DNA of 39,149 nt from Lentisphaeria bacterium (GCA_017507125.1 JAFWBQ010000017.1:1-39149); one strand, 5' to 3'. Positions 24,999-34,165 are shown, counted from the first letter of the stretch. Translations and numbers: made by a program. Notes: generated from the sequence alone by a model not told the origin.

Positions 24999-27593
24999 TT
25001 AGAGAGAAAGTCCGTCACTGCCATTGGCAGCGGAACTGAGAACTGAATTGCTCTTCTGGAGGATGGGGGAGTCAAGTCCTGTAAAACGCATTCCCATGGA
25101 AAAAGAGGTATCCCATTCTTTTTCGTCATCCTCATATTCAAAAATCAAAGATGCAGAAAGCTCAACACAATGGAATAGTCGTCTCAAAAGAATGCGGTAC
25201 GAACTGACATGCCCGTCAAGGAAATCATATCCGACAGAAAAACTGGCAAAAGTCCGTCTGTCCGGAGTAATGGGAGTCTGCACACCCAAAGTGAAGGTCT
25301 CTTCATGTTTGTACCAGGATTTGGTAAACCAACGGGAACTTTCAACAAAAGTCAGTGTGGACCCCATGGAATAGGGATTGCGACCGTTATAGGGACGGAT
25401 ATAGTCATAGGCAAAGGTAAAGATGATATCTTCCACAGGGGCATATTTGACTGAAACGTTCCAACGGTTGAGCCATTTCAAATCAATACCGGGCCGCCCT
25501 GCGTTGCGTCCGTGACGGTAGTGATCAGGGAGATGATCATTATTTCCTCCGGCGTCGATCATGACCTCGGTGGAAATGGAAAATCCTTTGACGGGCTCAA
25601 CGGTAAGAAGTGTACAAAAATCGCCGACGGCGCTGAGTCCATCCTTTTTAGAGGTATGGACATCAATAAAGTTTTCCAACCTCAACCAATCCCTGAGGGC
25701 ATTCCCCTGCCGGGTCTGCAGACGGTTTTCCAAGCCGAAACGGAAGAAACTCTGCTTATCAATACGGTCGACCTCGTCAAAATAATAGATGTGATCCTTA
25801 TTCAGAGAGGGCGTGCTGATAAAAGTATAGTTGGCATAGGGCCGCATAATATGGCGAAGTCCATCCAAACGGAGCGTTGTGCTGCGGAGATCCGCCCAGG
25901 TATTGTGCACCTTAGTCGACAGCTCTGCGCCCAACTCACCTATCCAACGGATCCGGGAACCGCCGTCATCGTCATAATTTGTAAAGTCGACAGCCCGTTT
26001 GTTAGTTGGTGATGCTGCACCGAACATGTTGACGAGATCTTCCTCTCTCACCTTACGATCCGAAGTATGAGAATAGGCGGTCATCTTGAAACCGGCCCGG
26101 GGAGTCAGAATAAAATAGGGAGTTCTCAAAGGCAGATAGAGGAAATGGGTGGTATCAAAGCGGAACGCATCATAATCTTTGAGTTTGCTGCCCTGATTCC
26201 CTTTGAGTTTTTCATCAAAATCGATCCACTTCATCTGATAGTAACCGGCGGTCATATCGCCCTGATAGTAAAAAGGCGTATCCAGTATTTGCTGGCGCTG
26301 ACCGAGGAGCAGCAGCTCCGGTATTTTTTCCACCGTGGTGTAGGAATCCATCAGCCGCATACGGAAATAAAGTGCTGCGGTCAGATGATCAAACTGCTGT
26401 TCAAGAGCGGCAAAAGTGGCAGGCTCAGGGTTGGGAGTAAAGCGGCTGTTAAAAAAGTCTCTCACAAAATAGGGATCACTTGAGTACTCCGCAGCACCTC
26501 TGAAATCAAGACGGGGAGTGATGTGGGTCAGATTTGAAATGCGGAGATTGAATCTCTGATGAGGCACTTTGATCCGGTAGTCATCATAATCCTCACTTTC
26601 ATTCGGCCTGATATCATACAATCCGTAAGCAAAGAAGTCAGTTCTGCTGTTTTCGGTCGCAAAAGTACCATTGGCTCCGTAGCCGACGCCGCGCAGCGTG
26701 TACCAATCGGCTCTCAAACTCACCTGAGTACGGGGATACTGTGAAAAAATAAACCTTTTGGAAGCTGAAAAGAAATATCCCCAGTCACTGTTTTTTCCCC
26801 AATGCATCCCGAAAAATCCGGGGTCTTCATCCCGGGGTTTCCAAATGTAAGGGAAATAGAAAACAGGGAATCCATAAACTTTGGCAATCCCGTGCCACAT
26901 GGTGACGATATGGTCATCAAAATCCCGGTCGATATGTCCGGCACCGTAAAACCCGCTTTTATGGGGAGTCAGCCGGATCTTGCCGGCACCTATCGAGTAG
27001 TGACTGTTGTCAGACATCAGATAGGAACAGGAACTGACTTCGCCGTTGATCAGTTCAAGGACGCCGTTGGGAAGTCTTTCTCCGGAATCTGCCCGACAGA
27101 CGATGGCAGGGGTCTTCAATTGCAGTTTGTCGAAACGGAAATAACCGCTTTTGATATTGCCGATGACCTTCCGTGAACGGACCGTCTCACTGATATATCT
27201 GACCTTCACCTTAAGTTGACGTTCACCGAAAACATCCCCGGAAATGCCTTCGACGGCGACTTGAACATCACTCCGATTCTCAAGTTTCGCCAAATCTCTG
27301 ACATTGATCATGGCAGCTTGCTCTTTCCACTTGACAAGACGGCAATTGCCACTGGCCTCCACATCCTGCAGACCGGGATTGACGATGGCTCTGTCGCAGC
27401 TCAGTACCAGATCCTGATACTTAATGGTCACATTGCCCTCAACGACGTAGTTGCTCCCCACAATGCGCCATTTGTCGGCTTTGACATGTTTCAAAGCCTC
27501 CAGAGACTTCAATGCGGACTTTGGAACAACTGCACCGGAAAGCAGAGAAGAAAATACGCTGACTCCCAGCAGGATCGCAAAAAACCTGCTCAT
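24999..27593 (-). CDS. lptD: LPS-assembly protein LptD (OstA) homologue
   Basis: The 864-residue outer-membrane protein has a signal peptide (about 1-21, LLGVSVFSSLLSGA). An OstA/LptA-like beta-jellyroll follows, with repeated strands (WRIVGSNYVVEGNVTIKYQD, LVLSCDRAIVNPGLQDVEASG, about 41-110). The rest is a long beta-barrel region with alternating aromatic strands and conserved VYGFPVFYFPYIWKP near 235, as in LptD (VFGVPVFYLPY-type). It inserts LPS into the outer leaflet. Its ATG follows directly after the TAA of the acyltransferase gene. Cysteines that pair in E. coli LptD are not evident in the same layout. Family call good; gene symbol by homology only. Confidence 0.85.
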   Translation of the reverse strand: MSRFFAILLGVSVFSSLLSGAVVPKSALKSLEALKHVKADKWRIVGSNYVVEGNVTIKYQDLVLSCDRAIVNPGLQDVEASGNCRLVKWKEQAAMINVRDLAKLENRSDVQVAVEGISGDVFGERQLKVKVRYISETVRSRKVIGNIKSGYFRFDKLQLKTPAIVCRADSGERLPNGVLELINGEVSSCSYLMSDNSHYSIGAGKIRLTPHKSGFYGAGHIDRDFDDHIVTMWHGIAKVYGFPVFYFPYIWKPRDEDPGFFGMHWGKNSDWGYFFSASKRFIFSQYPRTQVSLRADWYTLRGVGYGANGTFATENSRTDFFAYGLYDIRPNESEDYDDYRIKVPHQRFNLRISNLTHITPRLDFRGAAEYSSDPYFVRDFFNSRFTPNPEPATFAALEQQFDHLTAALYFRMRLMDSYTTVEKIPELLLLGQRQQILDTPFYYQGDMTAGYYQMKWIDFDEKLKGNQGSKLKDYDAFRFDTTHFLYLPLRTPYFILTPRAGFKMTAYSHTSDRKVREEDLVNMFGAASPTNKRAVDFTNYDDDGGSRIRWIGELGAELSTKVHNTWADLRSTTLRLDGLRHIMRPYANYTFISTPSLNKDHIYYFDEVDRIDKQSFFRFGLENRLQTRQGNALRDWLRLENFIDVHTSKKDGLSAVGDFCTLLTVEPVKGFSISTEVMIDAGGNNDHLPDHYRHGRNAGRPGIDLKWLNRWNVSVKYAPVEDIIFTFAYDYIRPYNGRNPYSMGSTLTFVESSRWFTKSWYKHEETFTLGVQTPITPDRRTFASFSVGYDFLDGHVSSYRILLRRLFHCVELSASLIFEYEDDEKEWDTSFSMGMRFTGLDSPILQKSNSVLSSAANGSDGLSL

Positions 27594-28451
27594 TTACTTT
27601 AACTCCCGTGATTCATTTTGGAACCATTTCTCCAACCGATCTTGAATAAACTCAACAGTTTGCTGGAGCTGTTCTTTGCCGTTGCCGGTCACTTCCATTG
27701 CCGGTCCGAACTCAAACCAGGTCTCCCGTCCGGGATGAACCGGTCCGAGATCACGGAAGATCCCCTTCCCCTGAGTCAGAAAATCCGTTTTCAAGGCAAA
27801 AGGCACAATGGGAACTCCGGCAGATTTGGCGATTTTTACTCCGAGAGAGTTGAATTTTTCAGGATCAAATGTTACGCTCCGGGTGGATTGCGGAAATACG
27901 ATCAGGGATTTTCCTGCGCTCAGGAGCTTTTTCCCTTCGTTCAACACAGTCTTCAAATCTTCCCGGGGATCTTTGCGTTCAACAGGAATATTGCCGATGG
28001 ATTTAAGAATGTCTTTGAAATAGGGAACTTTCATCAGAGAATCTTTGACGACAAAGGCAAAGTCCACATATTCCCTGGCGACAGCATGGAACACACCGGT
28101 TTCCAGCAAACTCATGTGATTGCCCATCAAAACGACCGGTCTGCCATTCAAAGCCCGCAGATGCTCTCTGCCTCTGACGTGGACCCGGCTGCCGCAACGC
28201 TCTGTCAACCGCAGGTTTGTTGCAGACATGCGGATCTGGGCTTCGGCATCCAGTTTCCCCAACTGTCCCAGTCTGCCGGAACGGCAGAAAACACCGAAAT
28301 TCACAGCGTAGAAGTACCAGCGGCTGTTGAACATAAGTTTGAAAAGTCTGGACTGAGGCAGATCCTCAGGGGTATCGTAAGAGTCAAGTCCGGTCATCAA
28401 AGTGTAATTATCTTTCATCGGCACATCCCGCATAAAATTGTCAATATTCAC
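27594..28451 (-). CDS. PlsC/LPLAT-family acyltransferase
   Basis: The protein has up to 285 residues. The acyltransferase box is NHMSLLE (His112 to Glu117), where most members have HX4D, so Glu replaces Asp. FPQSTRS (186-192) replaces the usual FPEGTRS, and PVERKD near 156 fits motif III. Such enzymes acylate lysophospholipids or lipid A precursors at the inner membrane. It is first in a unit with lptD, which suggests an LPS-related or phospholipid role. The start is uncertain: a GTG at 28451 and ATGs at 28433 and 28418 are all possible and no strong Shine-Dalgarno site decides. It directly abuts lptD (TAAATG). Confidence 0.8.
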   Translation of the reverse strand: MNIDNFMRDVPMKDNYTLMTGLDSYDTPEDLPQSRLFKLMFNSRWYFYAVNFGVFCRSGRLGQLGKLDAEAQIRMSATNLRLTERCGSRVHVRGREHLRALNGRPVVLMGNHMSLLETGVFHAVAREYVDFAFVVKDSLMKVPYFKDILKSIGNIPVERKDPREDLKTVLNEGKKLLSAGKSLIVFPQSTRSVTFDPEKFNSLGVKIAKSAGVPIVPFALKTDFLTQGKGIFRDLGPVHPGRETWFEFGPAMEVTGNGKEQLQQTVEFIQDRLEKWFQNESRELK

Positions 28452-28471
28452 AAATAAAAAAACTTAGAGAT

Positions 28472-28500
28472 AATATAGCACACTCTCCCGGAAATTTCCA
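28472..28500 (-). promoter_or_regulatory. Promoter of the acyltransferase-lptD operon
   Basis: TGGAAA (28500-28495), 17 bases ending TGC, TATATT (28477-28472) on the minus strand. The predicted start is near 28465. The rest of the 28452-28616 gap shows no gene and no convincing terminator for the M19-like gene. Confidence 0.65.
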
Positions 28501-28616
28501 GTTGAATGTTGCAAAAGGAGCAGAAAAAGACAGCCCGCCGGATCATCTTTCCGGTATACTCATTCTTTTTCCGCTCCGCGGCAACTGATTTTCAGGCAAT
28601 TTTTCTTCTGTGCCGA

Positions 28617-29858
28617 TCAGAAAGGTTCAGGCGCATTGGCGGCGAGAACACGCAAAAAGTTCTCACCCAGAATTTTTGCAATATCATCATCAGAGAATCC
28701 CCGCATGACCAATCCCACTGTCCACAGTGGCCAAACGATCCATGCAAGGGAACCGGTGGAGTTTTCCATGGGATTCTTGGGCGCATGGGGCCCTCTCGTC
28801 CAATCGCCCCACCAGCGGTAACTGTCAAATTCGGGATTTTTATAATGGGCAACATCCCATGCCTCTTCGCCCCAGTTGTGACTGTAAAGGGAGTCGGTAC
28901 CGATACTCACATGCTCTGGACCGATGAGTTTGGCGATGTATTGGATATGATCCAGCATCATGTTGAGGTCATCGCTGCCGCCAAGCATTCCGGCGAGGGA
29001 GTAGACGCCGACCAGACCGTCGTTATCGGCAATGGCTTTCAATGTGGCATCATCCTTGCAGCGGATGAATTCAAAAAGCGCCCGTGCCGCCGTATGTGAA
29101 GCCATGATGGGCTTTTCGGAACACTGAGCCGCTTCAATACTGCTCTGCAATCCGGTATGGGGAACGTCCACGATAATACCGACTTTGTTCATTTCGCGGA
29201 TCAATTCCCTGCCGAAATCGCTGATTCCGCCGTTGGCAGGTTCGGCACATCCGTCGGCAATAAAGTTGCGGCGGTTGTAAGAGAGGTGCATCATGCGTAC
29301 GCCCAGATGATACCAGTCCCGGAGCCATGAGAGTTCCTGCTCAAGTGACTGAAGTTCGCCCACAACCGGGGGGCCGTTGATGCTCCACACCACGGCGATA
29401 CGGCCGGAGTCATTGATCTCTTTGATCTCTTCAACGGATCCTGCCTGGGCAATAGTATCGCGGAAGTGGCGCAGCAGCTGGAAATTGCACCCCATACGCC
29501 GGATATCCTCTTCACGGGACTTTCCCTCAGCGACGGTCTGAACCATACACTTCAATCCGGAAGCTCTCATGGCATCGCGGAATCTCTGACTGCACTCAGG
29601 GTCATCACAGATCATATCGTAGGCACCGTATTCAGCCCGTTTCGCAAGTTCTCTTGCGCCGACGCCCCGGTCATACCACTCCTGCCGTTTCCGTTTCATG
29701 GTGGCGTTGTAGCAGTCAGAGGGGAGAAAACCGAAAATATCCATGCCGAAAAGGTTCTTATGGAGTTCAAGACCATGTTCCAGCTGTGCGGCAGTGGGTT
29801 TCAAAAGCGCAAGAGTATTGTTCCACGCAAGTTCGTGATTTTCAGATATGAATTTCAT
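28617..29858 (-). CDS. Membrane dipeptidase (M19)-like protein lacking some metal ligands
   Basis: The 413-residue protein resembles peptidase M19 (renal dipeptidase). Matching segments are VDVPHTGLQSS (His234), ASHTAARALFEF (His255), SIGTDSL (Asp322) and the C-terminal ILGENFLRVL, the usual family ending. However, the canonical N-terminal HxD pair is not visible, and the bridging Glu of the IEGG motif is replaced in VVWSINGPPVVGE (Asn161). Active M19 enzymes cleave dipeptides, often with D-residues, using two zinc ions. This one may bind one metal, use other ligands or be non-catalytic. There is no signal peptide. It is third in a unit with the prepilin and beta-helix genes (24 bases after the latter). 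Confidence 0.75.
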   Translation of the reverse strand: MKFISENHELAWNNTLALLKPTAAQLEHGLELHKNLFGMDIFGFLPSDCYNATMKRKRQEWYDRGVGARELAKRAEYGAYDMICDDPECSQRFRDAMRASGLKCMVQTVAEGKSREEDIRRMGCNFQLLRHFRDTIAQAGSVEEIKEINDSGRIAVVWSINGPPVVGELQSLEQELSWLRDWYHLGVRMMHLSYNRRNFIADGCAEPANGGISDFGRELIREMNKVGIIVDVPHTGLQSSIEAAQCSEKPIMASHTAARALFEFIRCKDDATLKAIADNDGLVGVYSLAGMLGGSDDLNMMLDHIQYIAKLIGPEHVSIGTDSLYSHNWGEEAWDVAHYKNPEFDSYRWWGDWTRGPHAPKNPMENSTGSLAWIVWPLWTVGLVMRGFSDDDIAKILGENFLRVLAANAPEPF

Positions 29859-29882
29859 AACAGTTTGTTTCCTTTGGATTTT

Positions 29883-32800
29883 TTACTGAAAAATATACCA
29901 CTTTTCATCTGTTTTTGAGAGTTCGGAAAATCCCCTGAAAGCCTCAGGTTCCAATCCGATAACTTTGCCGCCTGCGTTTTTCCGCACCGGACGGGCAAAA
30001 AAGTCTTTGAAGTCCCAGACCCGGTACCGCTTCTGGTTTTGGGGATCACGTCCGAACTCATAATTATTGACGCCCCGCCCGAAAGCGGGACCTTTTTTCA
30101 TATCAGCCGCCCGTTCCTGAGGGGTCTTCCATGTGAGAAGTTTCGGCACAGCGGCAAAGTTGGGGTTGGCGTAGAAAGAACCGCCATTTTTCTTTTTGAG
30201 ACGGTAAAACTCATCAAGAGTCCATTTTTTATTGTTGTGCAGGCCGACTGCTTTCCGTATTGCTCCCGGATAGCGGGCAAAGTAGATGTTATCAGCTTCG
30301 ACAATATTATCAAGGGCGGCCATCTTCAGAAAAGGTTCATGGGTCTTGGCTCTCAAATTATCTGAAACAATATTGTTTACAAAACGGACAGCATTTTTCT
30401 GATTTCCCCAAACCACCAGGGGCCAGATGTTGGTCATCTGCAATACATTGTTTTCAATGTTGATATCGTTTGAGTCAACGATGGCGATGGAGCCCATACA
30501 GTTGATGGCAACGGAGTTTTTCAGAAGAATATCCCTGCAAAAACGGGCATGAAGAATGTGGGGGGAATATCCGGGACTTCTGCCGTCATAAAAGGACCTT
30601 GTCACTTTGATATCCCGGCAGTGGAAGAAGTTGTAAACACCGCTGGCATTGATCAGAGCCGTTCCGAACATCCGGATCCGGAATCCGTCAAAACGCAGAT
30701 GCCTTTTGCCGAATGCGGCAAATCCGCGGCAGAACTGCCGGTTGTTTCCGTCAAGCCAGACCGTTTCTCCGGGAGCAGCACAATAAGTCACCGGTTTTCC
30801 CGGAGCTCCGCTGACGGGAATCAGAACGGACTCCTGATAGACGCCGCCGCGGACAATAACTGTATCGCCGGGAACTGTTTTCAATGCGGCGGCAGAAATA
30901 GTCCTCATGGGATGCGCCTTTGTTCCCGGTGCCTGATCATCCCCTGTTACAGAAACATAGATGGTCTTAGGAGCAAAATCAGCGGCGGGCGTTGTGAAAG
31001 AAAGAGTTGCTGAACGGTTTTTTCCGGGCTTTTTATAGTTGATCTTTTCAGGCAGATAACGGTTGCCCGGAACATAGCAATTGCGTTTGTTGGAAGTTGC
31101 AAAACATTCATACTGCGTTCCGGGTTTCAAGTTTTCCAGAGAAACGTAAGCAAGGGTGGTCGCAACCGTATTGTCTGATACGGTGCGCCATTTGCCGCCT
31201 TTTTCCCGGAAGATGACATTGGAATTTTTCAAAACCGCATCAGACTCAAATTGCAGCGAACCGGAGGTACTGCCAGTGGGAATGAACTTCATGTTGAAAC
31301 AGGAGCTTTCTGCAGGACCGAAAAGGAAAAAGACCGGGCCGATCAGCGTTCCGTCCGGGGCGGTTCCTCTGAAGGCATCCTCATTTTTCAAGGTGAAGTC
31401 TCCGGCGGCGGCGCCGTTGAAGTGAGCCGTCAACCGGACTCCTGCTGCATCCTGAGCCGGAACCGCTGCAGGATATGCGTTGCCGAAAAGTACGGCTGCG
31501 GCAGGAACTTTGTTCAAAATGCTCATTTTGATCACGCTCTCAGGATTGGAGATGATTTTTTTCACATTTTCAGCAAAAGCACAATGGGTAATGGTAACAG
31601 GCTTTTCAGAGTTTACTGCGACGGCAGAACTGCTGAAGCCGCAGCTCTCAAGGGTAAGAGCTTTTCCGGAAGAGATGACTGCGGTCCCGGCGGTAGTGAA
31701 TCCCAGTTTCCGCAAAGTGACATTGTTTCCTGTGACTTTCACACTTCCCTCTATGACGGCAGGGGCATACTGGCCGTACCCGGCAAGTGTGATCTCATCT
31801 TGAGAAATGTGAAGATCCCCCTGATATCTGCCGGGGAGCAGATACACGGTTGTTCCGCGGGGTAGACCTTTCAAAGTTTTCCGGGGCGTTTTCCGGCTGA
31901 GACCATCGTTCCGGTCATCGCCTTTCCATGAAAGATAGCAGAAATCCTTCCCGGCAAATCCCTGCTTGACTTTTGACTCTTTTGTCAGACGGAAATCAAA
32001 AGCACTGTCATCAGCAAAGGAGTCACGGTAACCGTGAACGATCTCTTTTTTCAAAACAAGGGAGGTTGCACCATTTTTGCCGCTGCGGTCATAATCATTC
32101 TCATTGAAAACAGAATACTCAGAATTGTTGCACGCTACAAGCGAGGGTGCAAAGACTTCAGAAAGTTTGCTGTAACGGTCGCAGGGTTTGATCCAGATGG
32201 AGCCCCGTTTGTCATCAATGCTGACGGAACGGCTGATGGTGTCTTTCTGATTGGAACCGTAAAAACGGATCCCGTAAGTTCTTGAAAGATAGGAAAAGCA
32301 CTTGTCGATCACGGAGTTGTTCCCTGACCAGATGATGATATTGCCGCCTGAAACCTGTCTCAAAGTACCGTTGCCGATGGCGGAACATTCTTCAATACGG
32401 CTGTCAGTTGCGCCGTTCATACTGATACCGCCGCAGTTCAATACAGCGGTGCACCTTTTGATGCGGCAATTTTGAGCGCTGTTGATGACGATGCCCCAGC
32501 TGGCGAAGAAGAAAGAGACCTTTTGAGTCATAAATCCCCGGACGGTCAATCCGTCAATTTCCACATTGGTGACTTTTTGGGATTTTCCGGGCAAAAGGGC
32601 AAATCCGTCTGCGGGGAACACTCCTCTTGCCAGCTTGTGTTTTGAGGGGGCAGCTCCGTCAGAGGTACGCACATAAAGCTGCTTTTTCTGAGCGTCGTAA
32701 TAACAGCTTGCAGGAGCAGGCACGGGGAGGATCAGAAAGTTTTTATTCTGTCTTTCATAGAGGGTGAAAGTATCTTTCTCAAAGACGGACTCAGGCTCTG

Positions 32801-33146
32801 AGGCGCACTCAGTCACATATATCCCTTTGTTTTGGTCGTGAAGTTTGAAGTTGCCCAGAGGCAGATCACCGTGTATCAGGACAGTACCGGGAACCTTCGC
32901 CCGGATCACAGTTTTCTTCGCTGGATCGCCGTCAAAAACTTTGCGGACAGCTTCGTGGTAAGCTCCGGGGAGAATGGTCAATGTATCTCCCGGTTTCAAA
33001 ACATCCATACCTTTCCGGATCGTCTTGAAGGAACTTTTTTCACTTCTCCCGTCTGCGCTGTTGCTGCCTGCGGGGGAGACGAAATACTCAACGCCCTGCA
33101 CTGCAAATACAAGGCTCAATACTGCTGTTATCAGAAAATGTTTCAT
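29883..33146 (-). CDS. Large secreted right-handed parallel beta-helix protein with three DUF1565-like modules
   Basis: This is a 1087-residue protein with a signal peptide (MKHFLITAVLSLVFAVQG). Three DUF1565-like starts are present, each with the pattern YVSxxGxDxxxG...P..T...PGDTxxxxxGxY: near residue 20 (YFVSPAGSNSADG), 400 (CYLSWKGDDRNDG) and 727 (IYVSVTGDDQAPG). Beta-helix coils rich in Asn and Gly follow modules 1 and 3. A fibronectin-like stretch (LENLKPGTQYECFA) lies before module 3. Similar proteins are polysaccharide lyases or glycan-binding surface proteins; no catalytic residues can be assigned. It lies 41 bases after the prepilin gene in the same operon, which suggests a shared export or surface function. 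Confidence 0.85.
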   Translation of the reverse strand: MKHFLITAVLSLVFAVQGVEYFVSPAGSNSADGRSEKSSFKTIRKGMDVLKPGDTLTILPGAYHEAVRKVFDGDPAKKTVIRAKVPGTVLIHGDLPLGNFKLHDQNKGIYVTECASEPESVFEKDTFTLYERQNKNFLILPVPAPASCYYDAQKKQLYVRTSDGAAPSKHKLARGVFPADGFALLPGKSQKVTNVEIDGLTVRGFMTQKVSFFFASWGIVINSAQNCRIKRCTAVLNCGGISMNGATDSRIEECSAIGNGTLRQVSGGNIIIWSGNNSVIDKCFSYLSRTYGIRFYGSNQKDTISRSVSIDDKRGSIWIKPCDRYSKLSEVFAPSLVACNNSEYSVFNENDYDRSGKNGATSLVLKKEIVHGYRDSFADDSAFDFRLTKESKVKQGFAGKDFCYLSWKGDDRNDGLSRKTPRKTLKGLPRGTTVYLLPGRYQGDLHISQDEITLAGYGQYAPAVIEGSVKVTGNNVTLRKLGFTTAGTAVISSGKALTLESCGFSSSAVAVNSEKPVTITHCAFAENVKKIISNPESVIKMSILNKVPAAAVLFGNAYPAAVPAQDAAGVRLTAHFNGAAAGDFTLKNEDAFRGTAPDGTLIGPVFFLFGPAESSCFNMKFIPTGSTSGSLQFESDAVLKNSNVIFREKGGKWRTVSDNTVATTLAYVSLENLKPGTQYECFATSNKRNCYVPGNRYLPEKINYKKPGKNRSATLSFTTPAADFAPKTIYVSVTGDDQAPGTKAHPMRTISAAALKTVPGDTVIVRGGVYQESVLIPVSGAPGKPVTYCAAPGETVWLDGNNRQFCRGFAAFGKRHLRFDGFRIRMFGTALINASGVYNFFHCRDIKVTRSFYDGRSPGYSPHILHARFCRDILLKNSVAINCMGSIAIVDSNDINIENNVLQMTNIWPLVVWGNQKNAVRFVNNIVSDNLRAKTHEPFLKMAALDNIVEADNIYFARYPGAIRKAVGLHNNKKWTLDEFYRLKKKNGGSFYANPNFAAVPKLLTWKTPQERAADMKKGPAFGRGVNNYEFGRDPQNQKRYRVWDFKDFFARPVRKNAGGKVIGLEPEAFRGFSELSKTDEKWYIFQ

Positions 33147-33187
33147 TTCAAGGTCTTCTCCTCTTAAAAACCCGTTTCAATAGAACC

Positions 33188-34165
33188 TCATTCGGTGGGG
33201 TAGAAAAGCATTTGATGTGCAGAAGACATTGTTTGAGCGTAATTCATAGAACCCACATGCCAATCCAGAAAAAGGGTGTTGGCTCTGTTGTTGTGCCGGT
33301 AAGAAACATCGCCTTTATCTTGTGCTCCATTCTCATTCAACCCGTAAATTTTAGTGTAATTAACAAGATTGACATAACTGTCAGGCTTGGCAGTGTAGGT
33401 ACAGTCGATCCGGTAAAGCCGGGTGGAGGGACGGAGTATCTGGGAGGTCTTTTTCATTCCTTTGGTGCTTTCAGTTCCAACCATAGCGTTCATAGCATAA
33501 CTTAAAGCCTGTTTGATTTTCTTGGTGCTTTTGCTGGCACGGAACATATCAGTGGGACAACGGAACATGGGGGCATAATTGAGGGGGATATCTGCGCTGC
33601 TTGAATTGATGGGACAGCGGAATTTCCCTGTGGGAGAGATAAATGAGGAGCCCAGAAATTCCTGCATACAAGTAAACCATGAGGTCCCCATGGCGTCATC
33701 TTTAGCGCCTGTGGGATAGAAGTCGTTGTAAGCGTCAGTATACTGAGCAGTCATAAGCCCGATGTTTTTAAGCTGGTTCTTGCATGTTGTTTCCCTGCCC
33801 CGTTCCCGGGCCTGCTGCAGCGCGGGCAGCAGCATAGAAGCAAGAATGGCGATGATGGCAATGACGACAAGAAGCTCTATTAAGGTGAAGCTGTACAGCT
33901 TCACCTGCCCATGGGCAGGTGAAAGACCTTCTTCTTTGCCATAAACACGATCACAGCAGAGATGGGATCTTTTCACCAGAGGTTCAATCAGCGTGAACGC
34001 TGATCGAGTGAAGATGTGAAGGTGTGAAGAGCATTTTTGACTATTGTCAAAAATGCGTGAAGTGCGCCCTGTCGGGCGTAAGGATGTGTCGTTTTTATTT
34101 TTTGAAAAACAGATCTGTTGGGCAGTAGTAACCGGCAATTCGATCAAAGTAAACTTTTTTTTCAT
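33188..34165 (-). CDS. Prepilin-type protein with three FTLIE signal motifs
   Basis: The protein has 325 residues from the ATG at 34165, which has an AGGAG site; the frame opens slightly further up. It starts [10 protein letters not shown], repeats AFTLIEP at 57-62, and has [18 protein letters not shown] at 92-109, the only copy followed by a complete hydrophobic helix and QQARERGR. The C-terminal part has an H-x9-D motif ([12 protein letters not shown], about 291-302), a variant of the H-x9-DG motif of such pseudopilins. The 90 residues before the true helix come from palindromic DNA shared in part with the gene at 1-184. An in-frame GTG at 33904 (MKLYS before FTLIELL) would give an ordinary 238-residue prepilin with a five-residue leader. 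It heads the beta-helix/M19 unit. Confidence 0.85.
   Translation of the reverse strand: MKKKFTLIELPVTTAQQICFSKNKNDTSLRPTGRTSRIFDNSQKCSSHLHIFTRSAFTLIEPLVKRSHLCCDRVYGKEEGLSPAHGQVKLYSFTLIELLVVIAIIAILASMLLPALQQARERGRETTCKNQLKNIGLMTAQYTDAYNDFYPTGAKDDAMGTSWFTCMQEFLGSSFISPTGKFRCPINSSSADIPLNYAPMFRCPTDMFRASKSTKKIKQALSYAMNAMVGTESTKGMKKTSQILRPSTRLYRIDCTYTAKPDSYVNLVNYTKIYGLNENGAQDKGDVSYRHNNRANTLFLDWHVGSMNYAQTMSSAHQMLFYPTE
33883..33923. repeat. Two interlocking 24-bp perfect palindromes in the prepilin leader
   Basis: Bases 33883-33906 and 33900-33923 are each perfect 24-bp palindromes sharing TTCACCT (33900-33906). Only one of the two hairpins can form at a time in RNA. The shared arm contains the alternative GTG start (33904-33902). 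A further 8-bp inverted repeat (ATCAGCGT/ACGCTGAT) is at 33987-34004, around the Phe codon of the second FTLIE. Confidence 0.9.
34006..34098 (-). repeat. Palindromic dispersed repeat, copy 2 (coding)
   Basis: Matches bases 1-93 at 92 of 93 positions. It contains the hairpins at 34031-34056 (11-bp stem, 4-base loop) and 34065-34078 (5-bp stem). It encodes residues 23-53 of the prepilin at 33188-34165. Similarity to copy 1 stops at 34098. Confidence 0.9.

Noticed and set aside
28452..28616. Small gene between the acyltransferase and the M19-like gene
   Set aside because: Short frames exist but none has a ribosome site or recognisable product; the space holds a promoter for the acyltransferase unit.
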